Positions 24,103-36,194 are shown, counted from the stretch's first letter. The stretch is DNA of 64,000 bases from Dromiciops gliroides (GCF_019393635.1 NC_057861.1:168184303-168248302); one strand, 5' to 3'. Made by a program: numbers and translations. The notes: generated by a model from the sequence alone, not told the origin.

Positions 24103-24950
24103 TGCTATTGGAGGATGGTACTAACATCTCTTTTAGATTTTTACTAGATATAGTTTCCAAGCTTGGGAAAATCCCTATTAAGCTGGTATATTTGAGAGAA
24201 TGTAAGAATAGGAGAGGGTTCCAGTATAGATATGTGACTCTACACCTGTAGATGGAAGATTTACACTTGTTTTTGTCATTTTTTTGGTTTGTTTTGTTGG
24301 CTAAATCCTCATATTTGTTTCTGCACCAAATTTTGACAAGTATAATTTGTATGTGGGCCACAACCTAATCAATTTCCTATTCTTCACCAATGGAATTATA
24401 ATGACAAGAATTATGTTGGCACCCTTGAAGGGAGGATACTGAGGCAAGCCCATTGGGTTGAGTTTGGGGAGGAGGGAGGGAGAGACAGTTATAAAGACTA
24501 AGAGTCAGAGAGACCAACAGAGAGAGAGACAGAGAAAACAGAGAGTGTAGCTGTATCAGTGTTACCTCAGACTGCATACCAGAAGTAATCAAAAGGAGGC
24601 ATGTGGCAAAATTAAAAACCTGAGAAATGAGTATAGATGGGCATATTGGAGTTAAGCTCTCCAAAAACAAGTAAAGTACTCTTTCCCTTCCCCCTCCACC
24701 CTCTTTCCCTTCAATCCTCAGGCCTTTATCAAGCTGCTCATGATTCCTAATTTGTATATATATTTTTAAAGCTACCTCATCCTTGGTATAAAATTACAAT
24801 TTGTCATAATTGATATATTATTCATATGTATCCTTAATTGTCAAGGGGAATGGTATTTGGGGAAGAGTCAATGAATAGTTTGTAGTACAGAGATAAAACA
24901 GGTTGGAGATTTAAACCTTGGTCCAAAACACTAAGGGTTTTTTAAGAAAA
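24103..24950. other. Unassigned sequence
   Basis: No family recognised. A short GAGA-rich stretch lies at 24480-24545. Confidence 0.3.
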
Positions 24951-25116
24951 TCCTTAGCTGAGGGTCAGATAGGTAGCACAGTGGATAGAGCACTGGCCCT
25001 GGATTCAGGAGTACCTGAGTTCAAATCCGGCCTCAGACACTTGACACTTACTAGCTGTGTGACCCTGGGCAAGTCACTTAACCCTGATTGTCTCACCAAA
25101 AAAAAATCCTTAGCAG
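24949..25116 (+). repeat. Marsupial short SINE
   Basis: GGGTCAGATAGGTAGCACAGTGG, GATAGAGCACTGGCCC, GGATTCAGGAGTACC, GAGTTCAAATCCGG and GTGACCCTGGGCAAGTC, then an A tail. AAAATCCTTAGC flanks it on both sides. It mixes head marks of both subfamilies (GATAGAGCAC with GGATTCAGG). Confidence 0.92.
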
Positions 25117-25124
25117 GTTCCTGA

Positions 25125-25660
25125 TATGATTGACAAAGGATCCTATTGCTTTAATTTTATCTTATATACTCTTCAACTGCAGAAAATATAGGTTGCAGGA
25201 GTACTGAGTAAATGGTCTTAGGTGGCATGAACAAAATGGATAAATTCAGGATGCTTTTCTTAGCGGTAAATAGCTTCCTGTAGCTTTCCTTTCCTTTTGA
25301 AGCTGGTCTGCCCTTGATAAGGCTGAAGGATACTAATGAGCCATAGTCTTTTTCCTTCTTTTTCCTCTTACAATGGAGTTGTGGGGGGGGTACAGGGAAG
25401 CTAGGGAGTAGGTTTTTCCAGTGGGAAGAGAAAGGTGTAGGTTAGGAAGGGTGGTCACTGCCATGTTCCAAAGTTGGGAATGAAAGGAGGAAGTTTTTCC
25501 AATTGTTTTTTCTTTCTACCTTAAACTACCCTGCCCCCATCACTTACTACCTCTGTGATCTAGGGAAAATCTACAAACCTCAGTATGATCATTTGTAAAA
25601 TGAGGAAGCTGACCACTAAAGTACATGCAGGTACTATGTGAACATAACAACAGAATACTC
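25125..25660. other. Unassigned, with a MIR fragment
   Basis: 25545-25630 (+) has 'ttactacctctgtgatctagggaaaat', 'cctcagtatgatcatttgtaaaatgagg', a MIR core. The rest is not recognised. Confidence 0.4.
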
Positions 25661-25935
25661 TTTATGGAAATAAAGGCAGACCTAATTAATTGGGGAAATA
25701 TTAATTGTCCATGGGAAGCTGGGACAATATAATAAGAATGACAATGATAAAATACTATCTAAATTAATTTACTTATTCAGTGCCATACTAATCAAACTAA
25801 CAAAGGATTATTTTATAGAGCTAGACAAAAATAATAACAAAATTCATTTGGAAGGACAAAAGATCAAATACTTCAAGAGGAATAGTGAAAAGAGTGGGAA
25901 GGAAGGGGGCTAGTACCAGATTATACTATAATTAT

Positions 25936-26213
25936 ACTAAGGCAGCTAGGTGGCATAGTCGACATGGTGTCAGGACTGAAGTTAAGGAAGATTCATCTTC
26001 TTGAGTTCAAATCTAGCTACAGATACTTATTAGCTGTGTGACCCTTTATTGGTTTGACCCTGGGAAAGTCACTTAACCCTGTTTGCCACAGTTTCCTCAT
26101 CTTTAAAATGAGCCAGAGAAGGAAATGGCAAACGACTCTAGTATCTTTGCCAAGAAAACCTCAAATGGGGTCATGAAGAGTCAGACACAACTGAAAACAA
26201 CTGAACAACAAAT
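25936..26213 (+). repeat. MAR1-like CORE-SINE, near full length
   Basis: tRNA-like head (AAGGCAGCTAGGTGGCATAG, GAGTTCAAATC, TAGCTGTGTGACCC), core (CACAGTTTCCTCATC, AAAATGAG), then the GGAGAAGGAAATGGCAAACGAC 3' part, GTCATGAAGAGTCAGAC and an ACTGAACAACAA tail. It sits inside L1 ORF2. It is the best reference copy for this family in the window. Confidence 0.85.
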
Positions 26214-26339
26214 TATATTGCAAATTGGTAAAAAATAGAATGGTAAATTAGTGGAATAGATTAGTCATATAGCACACCATAGTAGCCTAGTGTCTGAAGA
26301 ACCCTAAGAGCCCAGTTATCTCAGTAAGAAATCACTTTT

Positions 26340-26487
26340 CTTTCTTTTTTTTTGTGGGCCAATGAGGGTTAAGTGACTTGCCCAGGGTCACACAGCTAGT
26401 AAGTGTCAAGTGCTTGAGGCTGGATTTGAACTCAGGTCTTCCTGAATCCAGGGCTGGTGCTTTATCCACTGTGCCACCTAGTTGCCC
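26340..26487 (-). repeat. Marsupial short SINE (first of a tandem pair)
   Basis: Antisense: T-run, GGGCCAATGAGGGTTAAGTG, GTCACACAGCTAGTAAGTGTCAAGTG, GCCACCTAGTTGCCC. TCACTTTTCT occurs before its tail (26331-) and again after its head. Confidence 0.92.
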
Positions 26488-26675
26488 TCACTTTTCTGTT
26501 TGTTTTTTTGTTTTGTTTTGGTTTTGGGGTGGGGCAATGAGGATTAAGTGACTTGCTCAAGGTCACACAGCTAGTGTTAAATGCCTGAGGCCAGATTTGA
26601 ACTCAGGTCTTACTGAATCCAGGGCTGGTGCTTTATCCACTGCACCACCTAGCTGCCCCCCTGCCCTCACTTTTC
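26483..26675 (-). repeat. Marsupial short SINE inserted at the end of the previous SINE, 14-bp duplication
   Basis: Body 26497-26661 with a TG-interrupted T tail. TGCCCTCACTTTTC is at 26483-26496 and 26662-26675, exact. The duplicated target includes the first SINE's head end, so this copy is the younger of the two. Confidence 0.93.
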
Positions 26676-27995
26676 AACAAAAACTTCTGGAAAAAACATT
26701 CTGGAAGAAACCAATATCTAGACATTTGGTAAGATAGATAGATCTATCTAGATAAATAAACTGATATCTTACACTTTATATCAAGACAAGCTTAAAACGG
26801 ATATAAAGGATGACATAATAAGCAAATTAGAGGAGCAAGAAAGAAATTCCCTTTTGTATCTATGGATAGGGGAAGAGTTCACAACCAAACAAGGAATAGA
26901 GAAGATCACAGAGGATAAAATGGGAAACTTGAAAGTTCTTGCATGAACAAAACAAAAAAAAAATGGAGGTGAAATTAGCAGGGAAACATAATTGGGAAAA
27001 TATTTGTAGTGAATTTCTCTGATAAAGGTCTCATTTCCACAAAACATAAAGAAGAAACCCAAATTTATAAGACTAAGTCAATCTCAATTAGTAAATGGTC
27101 AAAGGATATGACTAGGCAGTTTTCAAAGAAAGAAATCCAAGTTATCAACAGCCATATGAAGAAAATGCTCCAAATCATTAATAGAGAAATGCAAATTAAA
27201 GCAACTTTAAGATTCTACCTCACACCCATGAAATCGACAAGGTTGACCAAAAAATGAAATTGACAAAAACTGGAGGGACTATGGGGAAACAGGCACATGT
27301 GCACTGTTGGTGAACTATAAATGGTCCAGCTGTTCTAGAATACAAATTGGAACTATGGCAGAAAATCTCCAAAGTATGTACAGCCTTTGATCCAATTATA
27401 TTACCATTAGGCATATATATGAAAGATATTAAAGAAAGAAGAAAAGGACTGTTATGTATAGTATTTTTTCACATAGCAGCTTTTTTTGTAGTAGTAAAGA
27501 ATTGGAAAGTAAAGGGGGGTACACCTTAACTGGGAAATGGCTAAACAAATTATGGCATGTGAATGTAATGGTATACTATTGTGATGTAAGAAATTGTGAA
27601 AGGGATGGTTTTAGAGAATTTTGGGAAGAATTGTACTAACTGATACAAAGTGAAGTGAGCAAGTACACAAGGAGAAAAAGTTACACACACACACACTCAC
27701 ACACACGTATATAAAACAATAGCATTATGACATATAACTCCTAAAGACAAGACCTTTGAGCAATGTAATGACCAACCACAATTCTAGAAGACTGATGATT
27801 AAACACAATACCCACCTTCTGACAAAGAGGTGACATATACAGGCTAATGAATGAGATATGTATTTTTGGACATGACCAATTTAGGAATTGTTACTTTTGA
27901 CTATTCATATTTGTTTCCTTTTTTCCAATGGTGGGACGGAAGTAGGGGAGATAGAAGGCAGAGCAAATAATTTTTCATTAATTGAAATTTTTTTA

Positions 27996-29430
27996 AGTAA
28001 AATGAAGTATTTGGATGACATGCCCTCTGAAGACCCTTCTAGGTCTAAATCTATGAACTTATGATTCTAAGAATTTTAAGGTAATAAAGTAAATGTGAGT
28101 TGTTATTGTGGATCTTCCCACCAGAGTGATTGTAGACTTGAGTAGATCCTCTGGGATTGTCACTGTCTTAATTTCTAACCTCTGAGAAGTCCAACATTGC
28201 AAACCTTGAAGTCCATTATATAAATGAGTATTCATAATAATTATAATTATGATGATAATAACATTAATTATAATAATTGTTATTATTCTCAATGATGGAA
28301 TGATGGAATGGTCCTAGGGCAAGGTGCTAGGCTATTATTTTTCTTCTGTGTTGGATGCTGATGGATCGTTGAGCAGGTAGATAAAACGACCACTTTTTGT
28401 CATTGAATTACAATATTGGAATGTAACCTCATCTTCTGTAGGCTCACTGAAAGCATCTCCTGGACAACTCTAGTAGTAAACAGGCCATGGGGATAGTATG
28501 TACTTCATTCTGCTCCCCAAATTTAGCTTTCTTCTACTAAATCTCTATATTTTAAGACTTTTGTATTCCATATACTATGGGGGTTATGAGTATTCAGTAC
28601 GGCAATATTTACTTAAAATGTAATTATTAATATATCATCATCATCATATCCTAGGACTTAGTTCTGCTCCCTGGGGTGGACTTGGAGTGTAAGAGGGAAT
28701 AGCATGCTAAGGAACTGCAGGTAAGTGAATGCCAAACACTTCTTTTATTCTCTCATGATTTGGGCTTGATGCCTTAGCTTTGGCAGAATTTTGGAGCTTC
28801 AGGGGAGTATTTGCCCAGACCAACAAGACAATTCCATTGCAATTTTGTATTTGTCTATAACACCACCAAAACTCCTTGCATCTTAAAACATATAACACTT
28901 AAAAATTTAATCCTCTTTATTCTATTTGTGTCCTATTCCTATAACCCCTGGCTTTTTCCTTTCTATATTCCACATCCTCAGCTTCCAGTTCTTGCCCCCT
29001 CACCAGTTCTGGGCCCCCCCATCCCATCTAACCCTACTCCTGACTGTGGCAATTCCAGAGACTGAAAGGAGAGGGAGAAATGATAGGAGTACAACAGTAG
29101 GATATTTTACCAAGTCTGTGGTATACTCTGTGTTTGGACACACTTAGGGAGTTTTCCTTAGGAAGGGGTGGGGTTACCACTCACTTCACAATGTTGTCTT
29201 GTGATGGATTATTGTGGATTCAGGCCCCCAGTACCTTGTGGCCAAAATGCATGAGCTGGCACCAATTCTTTGGGGGGGGTACACCCTCTAACCTTCAGCA
29301 ATCCAGGACTAGTACATAATGTCCCCTTGGGTTTTTCCTTTATTGCTCCTTTGTGGGGAGGAGAACCTAATTTCCAGTTTATGAGCAGCATCTTACTCCA
29401 TGAAGCTGTTTCAAGTGATTCATCAATCAA
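27996..29430. other. Mostly unassigned
   Basis: 28005-28070 has a CORE-SINE-like 'cttctaggtctaaatctatgaacttatgattcta' end. 28225-28290 is AT-rich with TAAT repeats. Nothing else is recognised. Confidence 0.35.
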
Positions 29431-29434
29431 CAAA

Positions 29435-29800
29435 TTTATTCAATGTCCATTTAGATCATACATCATGGACTCTAAAACTAGAAGAAAGCTTTAGAGATCA
29501 CCGAGTCTAACCCTTTCATTATACGAATGAGGAAACTGAGGCCCATTATGTCTAATTAATTTGGCTTGAGTCACACAGCAGAGCCAAGATTCAAATTCAG
29601 CCTGTCTGACTCTAATTCCAGGGTTCTTTCTACTACAACATGTTGCATCTAACCTCCTACTGTGCACAGAACACTGTGCTGGGACTTAAGTGAGATTCAC
29701 CCTTACAGACTAGTAATAGGATAAGACACCAATACAGATAATTATAATACATAATATTGCAGGACAAGTTCAAAGAAGTAAGGAACCAGTGATGCAGATA
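29435..29800 (-). repeat. MIR (antisense) within mid-repeat remnants
   Basis: 29480-29645: 'tagagatcaccgagtctaaccc', 'acgaatgaggaaactgaggcc', 'gagtcacacagcagagcc' and 'ccagggttctttctac' define an antisense MIR. Flanking bits ('caatcaacaaatttattc', 'tactgtgcacagaacactgtgctggg') look like the start of the mid-repeat family. Confidence 0.65.
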
Positions 29801-30984
29801 AGAAATGCATTCTCAGACATGAACAATGTGTTAATTTAACATAGGCTATATCATGCTATTTTTTTTACAAGAGAGAACTCCCCCCCCCAAATAGGTAATG
29901 GTGATAGTGAGAGTTTAGTGGGTAACAGTAGATATGGAAGAAAAGGGCATTAATCAAATATTATTTAAATACACAAAGGGAGAAAAGTATGAGATGGAGA
30001 AATTATGTTATTACTTTGTTAAATTAAATATAATAGTAATAGCATACAGTTTGCAAATCACTTTATATATTCAAATTTCCTCACAAAACATCAGAGATGG
30101 GTGCTTTTATTATCCCCATTTTAGAGCTGAGTTTACTGAGACAAACAGAAGTTAAGTGACTTGCCAAGGTTATACAGTTAGAAAGGGTTTGAGACTGTAT
30201 TAGTACTCAACTTTTTCTGACTCCTAGACCAATGCTTTATTCACTGAACCACTTAGCTACCTAACAGTATGTATTTTTAAAGATAATACATTTAAAATAA
30301 ATATTTCTTTTAAAATTCCAAACTTTACTTAATAGTAGTTGTTTCTATACAATTCTCTCTTGTTCTTTATATATTAAAATGTTTATGTTTGTGGTTGATT
30401 ATTAAGTTCACAAGAAAAAATAAATAAAACCTAAAAAGTGCAATTAGAGAGGCACAAAGTGATGTGTAAGGGGAACTCAAGCCTCAGCTACTGCTTTCTA
30501 CATTCCTTTTATCTGTCATGGTCCCTCCTTGGTTCAGATATTCATTACTTCCATATACCCTCTTTCCTTTTGTAACCTATTAAAACCTGGTTTGGCTCAC
30601 TATCAATCTTTTTTGCTTATTGTGAATTTAAGTTGTTATTTCTCCTTAGATATTTATGTTTTAAGTTCTCTTTCAAAGTATGGAATGGATATTCCCTAGG
30701 AAAGGGGATTCTAAGTGCCAGTGAGCAGGATGAAGGTGACTTTTCAAGGCAGAGGGCTTTTCTATGTGGCCTTGCAATTACAAAATAATAGGTGGCTACC
30801 TTGGGTTCTATTTATAAACCATGGTGAGACAATTTCCCCCATATCATGACTGGTGTTTGTATGGATAACTATAATATAGTTAATGAGCACATAACAAAGG
30901 GTTGTAGATTAATTGTTTGATTAAAGAATTTCTAAGGACTAGGATGTTGATTGGGGAGGAATGAGAGTTGAAAAATGAGAACTC
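29801..30984. other. MIR copy in otherwise unassigned sequence
   Basis: 30035-30262 is an antisense MIR-class SINE: 'tttgcaaatcactttatatattc', 'tattatccccattttagagctgag', 'ttaagtgacttgccaaggttatacag', 'ccaatgctttattcactgaacc'. The rest (29801-30030 and 30265-30984) is unassigned. Confidence 0.6.
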
Positions 30985-31490
30985 GTGGAAATTGAAGTGA
31001 TGCCCGTTAATTGAGGGATGGTTGAACAAGTAATGTAATATGAATGTGATAGAATACTACTGTGCTGTCAGAAATGATGAAGGTGATGGTTTCAGAAAAA
31101 CCTGGGAAGACATGATATGAAGCAAAATGAAATGAGCAGAAACAGAACAATCTACTCAGTAATAGTGTTATTGTAATGATTACCAACTACAAAAGACTTA
31201 GTAACTCTAATCAGTACAACAATCCACAACTCCAAGGGACTCATGATATAAAATGCTATCCACCTGCAGATAGAGAACTGATAGACTCAGAGTGCAGATC
31301 GAAGAATATTTGTTTCCTTTCTTATTTTTCTTGCTTCCCCCACCCCAGAACATGGTTAATATGGAAATATGCTTTGCATAACTCTGTATATATACTAGGT
31401 GTTGTATTTGTTGCCTACTCAGTGGGTGGGGGGAAGGAGGAAATTTATAATTGCAAATTAAAATTGAATTTTAAAAAAAGGAAAATGAGA
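30985..31490 (+). repeat. LINE L1 3' end
   Basis: 'gatggttgaacaagtaatg', 'agaatactactgtgctgtcag', 'gatggtttcagaaaaacctgggaagac' and 'atgagcagaaacagaac' parallel the 3' ends at 57600-57730 and (antisense) 3400-3560. The 3' UTR ends in an A-rich tail at ~31470-31482. Confidence 0.8.
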
Positions 31491-31554
31491 ATTTAGGGTA
31501 AAAAGTTGAAGGAATTAAGATTAATCTGGGAACAATTTGGGGGTAATTTTGCTG

Positions 31555-31740
31555 ATTTCAACTTTACTGAGTATTAAATCCTTCTTTTATCTATGTCCAT
31601 GCTTAAGTTCTTCCCACAAGGAATGCTCATTATTCTGGCTGTCTGCAGCCTATTTTATCTTTCAGGCTCAGATCAAGTCTCTTCCATTAAGCAGCTTCTT
31701 GCCCAACCCATCTGAACCCCTAGACAAATGTAGAGAGGAG
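31555..31740 (+). repeat. L2 fragment
   Basis: 'cttcccacaaggaatgctcattattctggctg', 'tttcaggctcagatcaagtctcttccattaagcagcttcttgccc' resembles the L2 3' region. Confidence 0.5.
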
Positions 31741-32085
31741 GAATAGGAAGAGAGCAGAGATGGTGAAAATAACATTTTCCCATGAGTTGAAAGTATGGTA
31801 AAACCATATCTGCCATATATACTTTAATCTGTGATCTTATCAGTGTTGGAGTTATCACCACCAATGTAGATGGTACTGGTGACAGCTTTTCCTTGTCCAT
31901 AATTCATCAAAATTTCTTCATAAAGGACTCCTCAATGCACTGGATGGAGTAAGTGTTCTATGGAAGCATTCATGATATTTGTTTGACACTCCTTACTTTT
32001 GATTTATAGCCAACCCCACCTTCCTTCTTGGTCATCTATGGTCTTGGTGATCTTTTATGCTAATTTTCACATATAAGTCACTAGG
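31741..32085. other. Unassigned, probably an old LINE fragment
   Basis: 'ctgtgatcttatcagtgttggagttatcaccacc' and 'cataaaggactcctcaatgcactgga' resemble wording at 45310-45450 ('ggtctcaccggcc', 'cataaagggtccactcaacacattga'). This suggests two copies of one old family. Not identified. Confidence 0.35.
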
Positions 32086-32089
32086 GTTA

Positions 32090-32340
32090 GGTGGTGGTGC
32101 TACTAGTAGATAGAGTTTGGGGCCTGAAGTCAGGAAGATCTAAGTTCAAATCTAGCCCCAGATACTTACAAGCTGTATGACCTTGGGCGATTCATTTAAC
32201 CTCTGTTTGCCTCAGTTTCTTCAAATGTAAAATGGGCATAATAACAGCACCTACTTCCTAGGGCTGCTGTGAGGATCAAATGAGATGATATTTGTAAAGT
32301 GCTTAGTACAATGCCTGGTACATAGTAGCTACAACATAAA
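32090..32340 (+). repeat. MIR, near full length
   Basis: tRNA-like head ('ggggcctgaagtcaggaagatc', 'aagttcaaatctagccc'), core ('gcctcagtttcttcaaatgtaaaatgggcataataacagcacctac'), and L2-like 3' end ('tttgtaaagtgcttagtacaatgcctggtacatagtagc'). Confidence 0.85.
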
Positions 32341-32479
32341 TGCTTATTCCTTTCCTTCTTTCCTTTCTAGTAGTGACTTCCTTGTACTCATCATTTGGTT
32401 TTCATTACCCTTTGGCTCACCTGCTTTTTTATTTTTGCTGATATGACTTGGGCTGCACTAATAAAAGGATGAATAAGGA

Positions 32480-33020
32480 AGTTATCGCCTCTATGGACTC
32501 TGCTTTCATCAGGTCTCACCTGGAGTGTTGTATTCAATTGAGCAGGCCGTGGATACAGAAGGAGTTGATAGGATGGAGAACATTCAGAGGGTACAGAAAG
32601 CAGTGGAAGCTTCTGAGTCTTTGGCACACGAGGATCTATTGATGGAGTTGAGGATCTTTAGACTGGAGAAGAGAAGATTTGGGATGTGTGTTTGTAGGGG
32701 TGGGGGTGGGGGTATAATATCTATCTTCAAGTATCTGAAGGACTGTCACGTGGACAAGAGACTAGACTTATTCTATCTGACCTCCAAGTAGCAAAGAAAA
32801 AAACACTTCCTTAACAGTTAGATCCATCTGAATGTGGCACGACTGCCATGAGAGGTGCTGAGTTCTCCCTCTGTGATGACCTTAAAGGAGGAGATAGAGG
32901 ACCATTTGTTGGTATGTGGGGATTCCTTTCAGGTATGGGTTGGACTAGTTGGCCCCTGGGGTACCTTCCGAGTCTCCAATTCTGCAATGCTCCTGAGATC
33001 ATGGCGTTCTGTAATTCACA
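32480..33020 (+). repeat. L3/CR1-like LINE 3' end
   Basis: Sense order: 'gagtgttgtattcaattgagc', 'gaggatctttagactggagaagagaagatttggg', 'atctatcttcaagtatctgaaggactgtcacgtgg', 'agactagacttattctatctgacc', 'ggtatgggttggactagttggcccctggggtaccttccgagtctcc'. This is the CR1-clade 3' layout. A (GGGGGT) patch sits at 32697-32712. Confidence 0.75.
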
Positions 33021-33084
33021 ACCACGTGATTAATGTTTAAAAGACGGCCTCTTGCAGCTGCAAGCAGTTGGGGATTATTGAAAG

Positions 33085-33440
33085 AACTGTGTAATTTCCC
33101 AAATGCCATCCCGCCTGATCTCCACCTCCTAGTCAATTCTGGGCTCAGTTCATTGTCCATCTGGAGTGTGTCCAAGATAAATATACACTGATGGACTAAC
33201 TCAAGGGACTGCCTGTCCATCCACATGTCAGTATCTGGCCATTATGTGTTTTTCCACTGTGGATGGTTAGACCCATGCACTTTTGCATGACTACTGATTT
33301 AACTGAAAAGGCTTTGTAATGTTCAGGGGCTCTATACAACCAGCACAATATCTCATCTGTGAATAAGAGCCTTGGCAAAGAAAGGGAATCCTTCTCTTTG
33401 CACTCTGTGCAGGACAACTTCCATCTGCTTGAATCACTGG
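33085..33440 (-). repeat. RTE-like LINE fragment, antisense
   Basis: 'cctcctagtcaattctgggctcagttcattgtccatctgg' parallels 13115-13160 in the RTE fragment. The rest reads as old LINE 3' sequence. Confidence 0.4.
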
Positions 33441-33444
33441 CCCA

Positions 33445-33535
33445 TCTTCCCACAGCTAGTAAATGTCAGAGGCAGGATTTGAACCCAGGTCCCCACTGAC
33501 TCCAAGTCCAGTACTCTTTCCACTATATCACACTG
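33445..33535 (-). repeat. MIR fragment (antisense)
   Basis: 'cacagctagtaaatgtcagaggcaggatttgaacccaggt' and 'agtccagtactctttccactat'. Confidence 0.8.
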
Positions 33536-33539
33536 TTTC

Positions 33540-33970
33540 AATCCCATGGAGTAGAGAACATGAACTACTTGAATGAACTATTCAGTCTTCTTTTCTCAAG
33601 GTCTTTGAAAATAGAACAGATTCCTATTCATTTAGGCTGGGGAAAAGGATGCCAATTAGATGAATCAGCCCAATCCATAATATACCCCAACCCCCAACCC
33701 CACCCCCCTCAGATTATGCTAGGGTTGCTAAATATAGAGTTTTGAAGAGGGAGCTATAATTTAGAAACATTATGATTTCTAAAGATTCATTGATCAGCAA
33801 GACCCCCTTAAACAAACAAAAAAACCCCTCAACATCCTATTATACAAATGTAAAAGTTATGTAAACCCAATCAACAAGCCAAAAAGCATTTATTAAGCAC
33901 CTACTAAGTGCCAAGTACTTTATTAAAAGCTACCATTCATTCACGTGGAAACTCCCATTTGTTCATACAC
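33540..33970. other. Unassigned, ending in a mid-repeat scrap
   Basis: 33870-33930 'caacaagccaaaaagcatttattaagcacctactaagtgccaagtac' is the start of the mid-repeat family; the remainder is not recognised. Confidence 0.4.
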
Positions 33971-33972
33971 AA

Positions 33973-34209
33973 TCCATTTGTTGTTGTTCAGTCTTGTCTG
34001 ACTCTTTGTGACCCCATTCAGGGTTTTCTTGGCAAAGATATTAGAGTGGTATGCCATTTCCTTCTCCAGCTCATTTTAGAAATGTGGAACTGAGGCAAAC
34101 AGGGGTAAGCGACTTGCCAGAGTCACACAGCTAATACGTGTCTGAGGCCAGATTTGAACTCAGGAAGATGAGTCTTCCTGACTCCAGGCCTATGCCAACT
34201 AGCTGCCCC
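33973..34209 (-). repeat. MAR1-like CORE-SINE (antisense)
   Basis: TTGTTGTTCAGTCTTGTCTGACTC, TTTTCTTGGCAAAGAT, ATTTCCTTCTCCAGCTC, 'aactgaggcaaacaggggtaag', TCACACAGCTAATACG and AACTAGCTGCCCC. The B-box region is slightly shortened. Confidence 0.85.
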
Positions 34210-34846
34210 TCAAAATCCATAGTTACCAGCAATCAACTAGAGTGAGTAGGGGAGGGGCTGGCGGGGGTGGGTGAAGCCCTGGGTGAAAGGAGAATTTGCT
34301 GAGCTCTTTGTAGCTCTCCTCTGGGTGTGACAGCATCTTCCTCAGACAGTCTCCTTTCACTGGATTATTTCATTCAACAAAAGTCAAAGGATGTAGCTGA
34401 AAGTTAGTGCAATGGATTCCCTCTTCCCTTTTATCTGAAGTTTTATCACTTCTTCCTTGCCTGTACCCTGGGAAACATTTGGATTCCTGTGTGCATGCAC
34501 TCCTCTGGCATGATACCTCAATGGACTTTCTCCTTCAAGTCCCTAGTCTTCATTGTCTTGAGATCCCAGACATATGTTTGTTTGATTTTCCTAGGTGAGC
34601 CTGTAATGATAATTAACAATTGTTTATCTAGTGGTAACTACATGAAAGGTTCTTTTGGATGGAGGGCTAACACAAGGGGATGGGAGTGCTCAAGGCTCTT
34701 TGAAACTATCTAAGTGTATGAAAAGTGATGTTCACTTTTCAGATAACTTTTATAGACCAACCAACATTCATAAACAGGACTATCTTAAAACATATTCTAA
34801 AAATGAGTTTATTGTGGTATTTACTTCTATTGGTTTTGTTTTGTTT
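34210..34846. other. Unassigned sequence
   Basis: Nothing recognised; short open frames only. Confidence 0.3.
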
Positions 34847-34847
34847 T

Positions 34848-34988
34848 TGGTGAGGCAATTGGGGTTGTTAAGTGACTTGCTTAGGGTCACACAGCTAGTA
34901 AGTGTTAACTGTTGGAGGTTGGATGTGAACTCAGGTCCTCCTGACTCCAGGGCCAGTGCTCTATCCCACTACACCACCTAGCTGCTCC
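34848..34988 (-). repeat. Marsupial short SINE, older subfamily
   Basis: GGTGAGGCAATTGGGG, TCACACAGCTAGTAAGTGTTAACTG, CTGACTCCAGGGCCAGTGCTCTATCC, CACCTAGCTGCTCCC. Confidence 0.9.
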
Positions 34989-34989
34989 C

Positions 34990-35845
34990 TGCTTGTTGTA
35001 TTGTTATAGTAAGGTTATTATGTTATTCAGAACATCTGAGATGCAGCAGGGATTAATGGATACTTTATTTAATGTTGTTTCTGAGAGAAACTCAAGAGAG
35101 CTCAGTCAACTTCCTGACTTCTCTCTGCCATCTTGGCTTCTGATTATGAGGGTTTAGTGCATAGAAAATCAACTTTAGGGTACAGAAGATCTGAGTTCAA
35201 GTTCTGTCTCTGAAACATACGATGTGTGTGATTACGGAAAAGCTACTTAATACAAACAGGACAGCTTTGAAATTTATATATTCAATCCATTATATACTTA
35301 TAAAAAGGAAGCAACACATTATATAATCATAATTTTATGTACAATCTTCTTTTTCATCTTACTATATATGGTTATGTTGATTTTGTTGGTGTTTGTTAAA
35401 TTCAGAATAAAAAATATATAAAATTTAAAAACTAAAGCAAAAAGAGAAGTCTCTTAACCCTTTATTGTGTCAGGAAACTATTTAAGACTTTGTTTCTGAC
35501 ATAAAATGTTGACTTGCTTCAGTGAGGGGAATTTCCACACTGAGTCTTCTCTCTACTGATGAAGTCACTCTCACTACAAAACACAGAACGTCTATAATGA
35601 GATGTCATAGATTTATTAACATGTCATTGATTTTAATTTATATACTAAGACAACCTTTAATGCATCAGTTATTAAGTTTTTGCCCTGAAAATCTTTCAGG
35701 ATCATACTTGTTGATTTCCTATAGAATTATGTAATGCGTTTGATGTAATTGCTGGACTATTTCTTACCCCTACTATGTGTTAGTTATAGTGGGACTTTTA
35801 TTAAAATTATTTGTGTAGACCTTTTTTTTTGCTAGTAGATTTCAG
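34990..35845. other. Unassigned AT-rich sequence
   Basis: One MIR-like scrap at 35150-35215 ('cagaagatctgagttcaagttctgtctctg'); otherwise nothing recognised. Confidence 0.35.
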
Positions 35846-35847
35846 GT

Positions 35848-36092
35848 TCCAATTGTTGTCATTGAGTTGTGTCTGACTCTTTGTGACCCCATTTAGGGTT
35901 TTCTTGGCAAAGCTATTGGAGTGGTTTGTCATTTTCTTCTCTGGCTCATTTTACAGATGAGGAAACTGAGGCAAACAGGGGTAAGTGACTTGCCTGGGGT
36001 CATGTAGCTAGTAAGTGTCTGAGGCTGAATTTGAACTCAGGTTTTCCTGACTCCAGGCCCTGCGCTCTATCCAGAGCACCACCTAACTATCA
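35848..36092 (-). repeat. MAR1-like CORE-SINE (antisense)
   Basis: TTGTTGTCATTGAGTTGTGTCTGACTC, GTGACCCCATTTAGGGTTTTC, 'gatgaggaaactgaggcaaacagggg', GTGTCTGAGGCTGAATTTGAACTC. Followed at ~36130-36190 by an L2-type 'atgccttagacatagtaggtaattaataaat', so it sits in old L2 sequence. Confidence 0.85.
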
Positions 36093-36194
36093 GAGGGCAA
36101 TAATCATTAAATTTCATTTTTGTTTTGTTTCCCCAATGCCTAGTGTAATGCCTTAGACATAGTAGGTAATTAATAAATCTTACTTAAATTAAAT

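Larger units (their letters stand above)
25660..27995 (+). repeat. LINE L1, ORF2 C-terminal part and 3' UTR, broken by three SINEs
   Basis: Pieces at 25660-25935, 26214-26339 and 26676-27995 belong to one L1. The best coding block, +27009-27257, reads FSDKGLIS, KWSKDMTRQFSKKEIQ, HMKKMLQIINREMQIKATLR and a FYLTP motif, which is the conserved C-terminal part of L1 ORF2 (RNA-binding, downstream of RT). A PLGIYMKDIKE and WLNKLWH region follows at 27390-27560 with frame breaks. It ends in a 3' UTR with CA repeats at ~27686-27707. Non-functional. Confidence 0.85.

Noticed and set aside
31176..31496. 106-codon frame as a protein
   Set aside because: It lies entirely over the L1 3' UTR.
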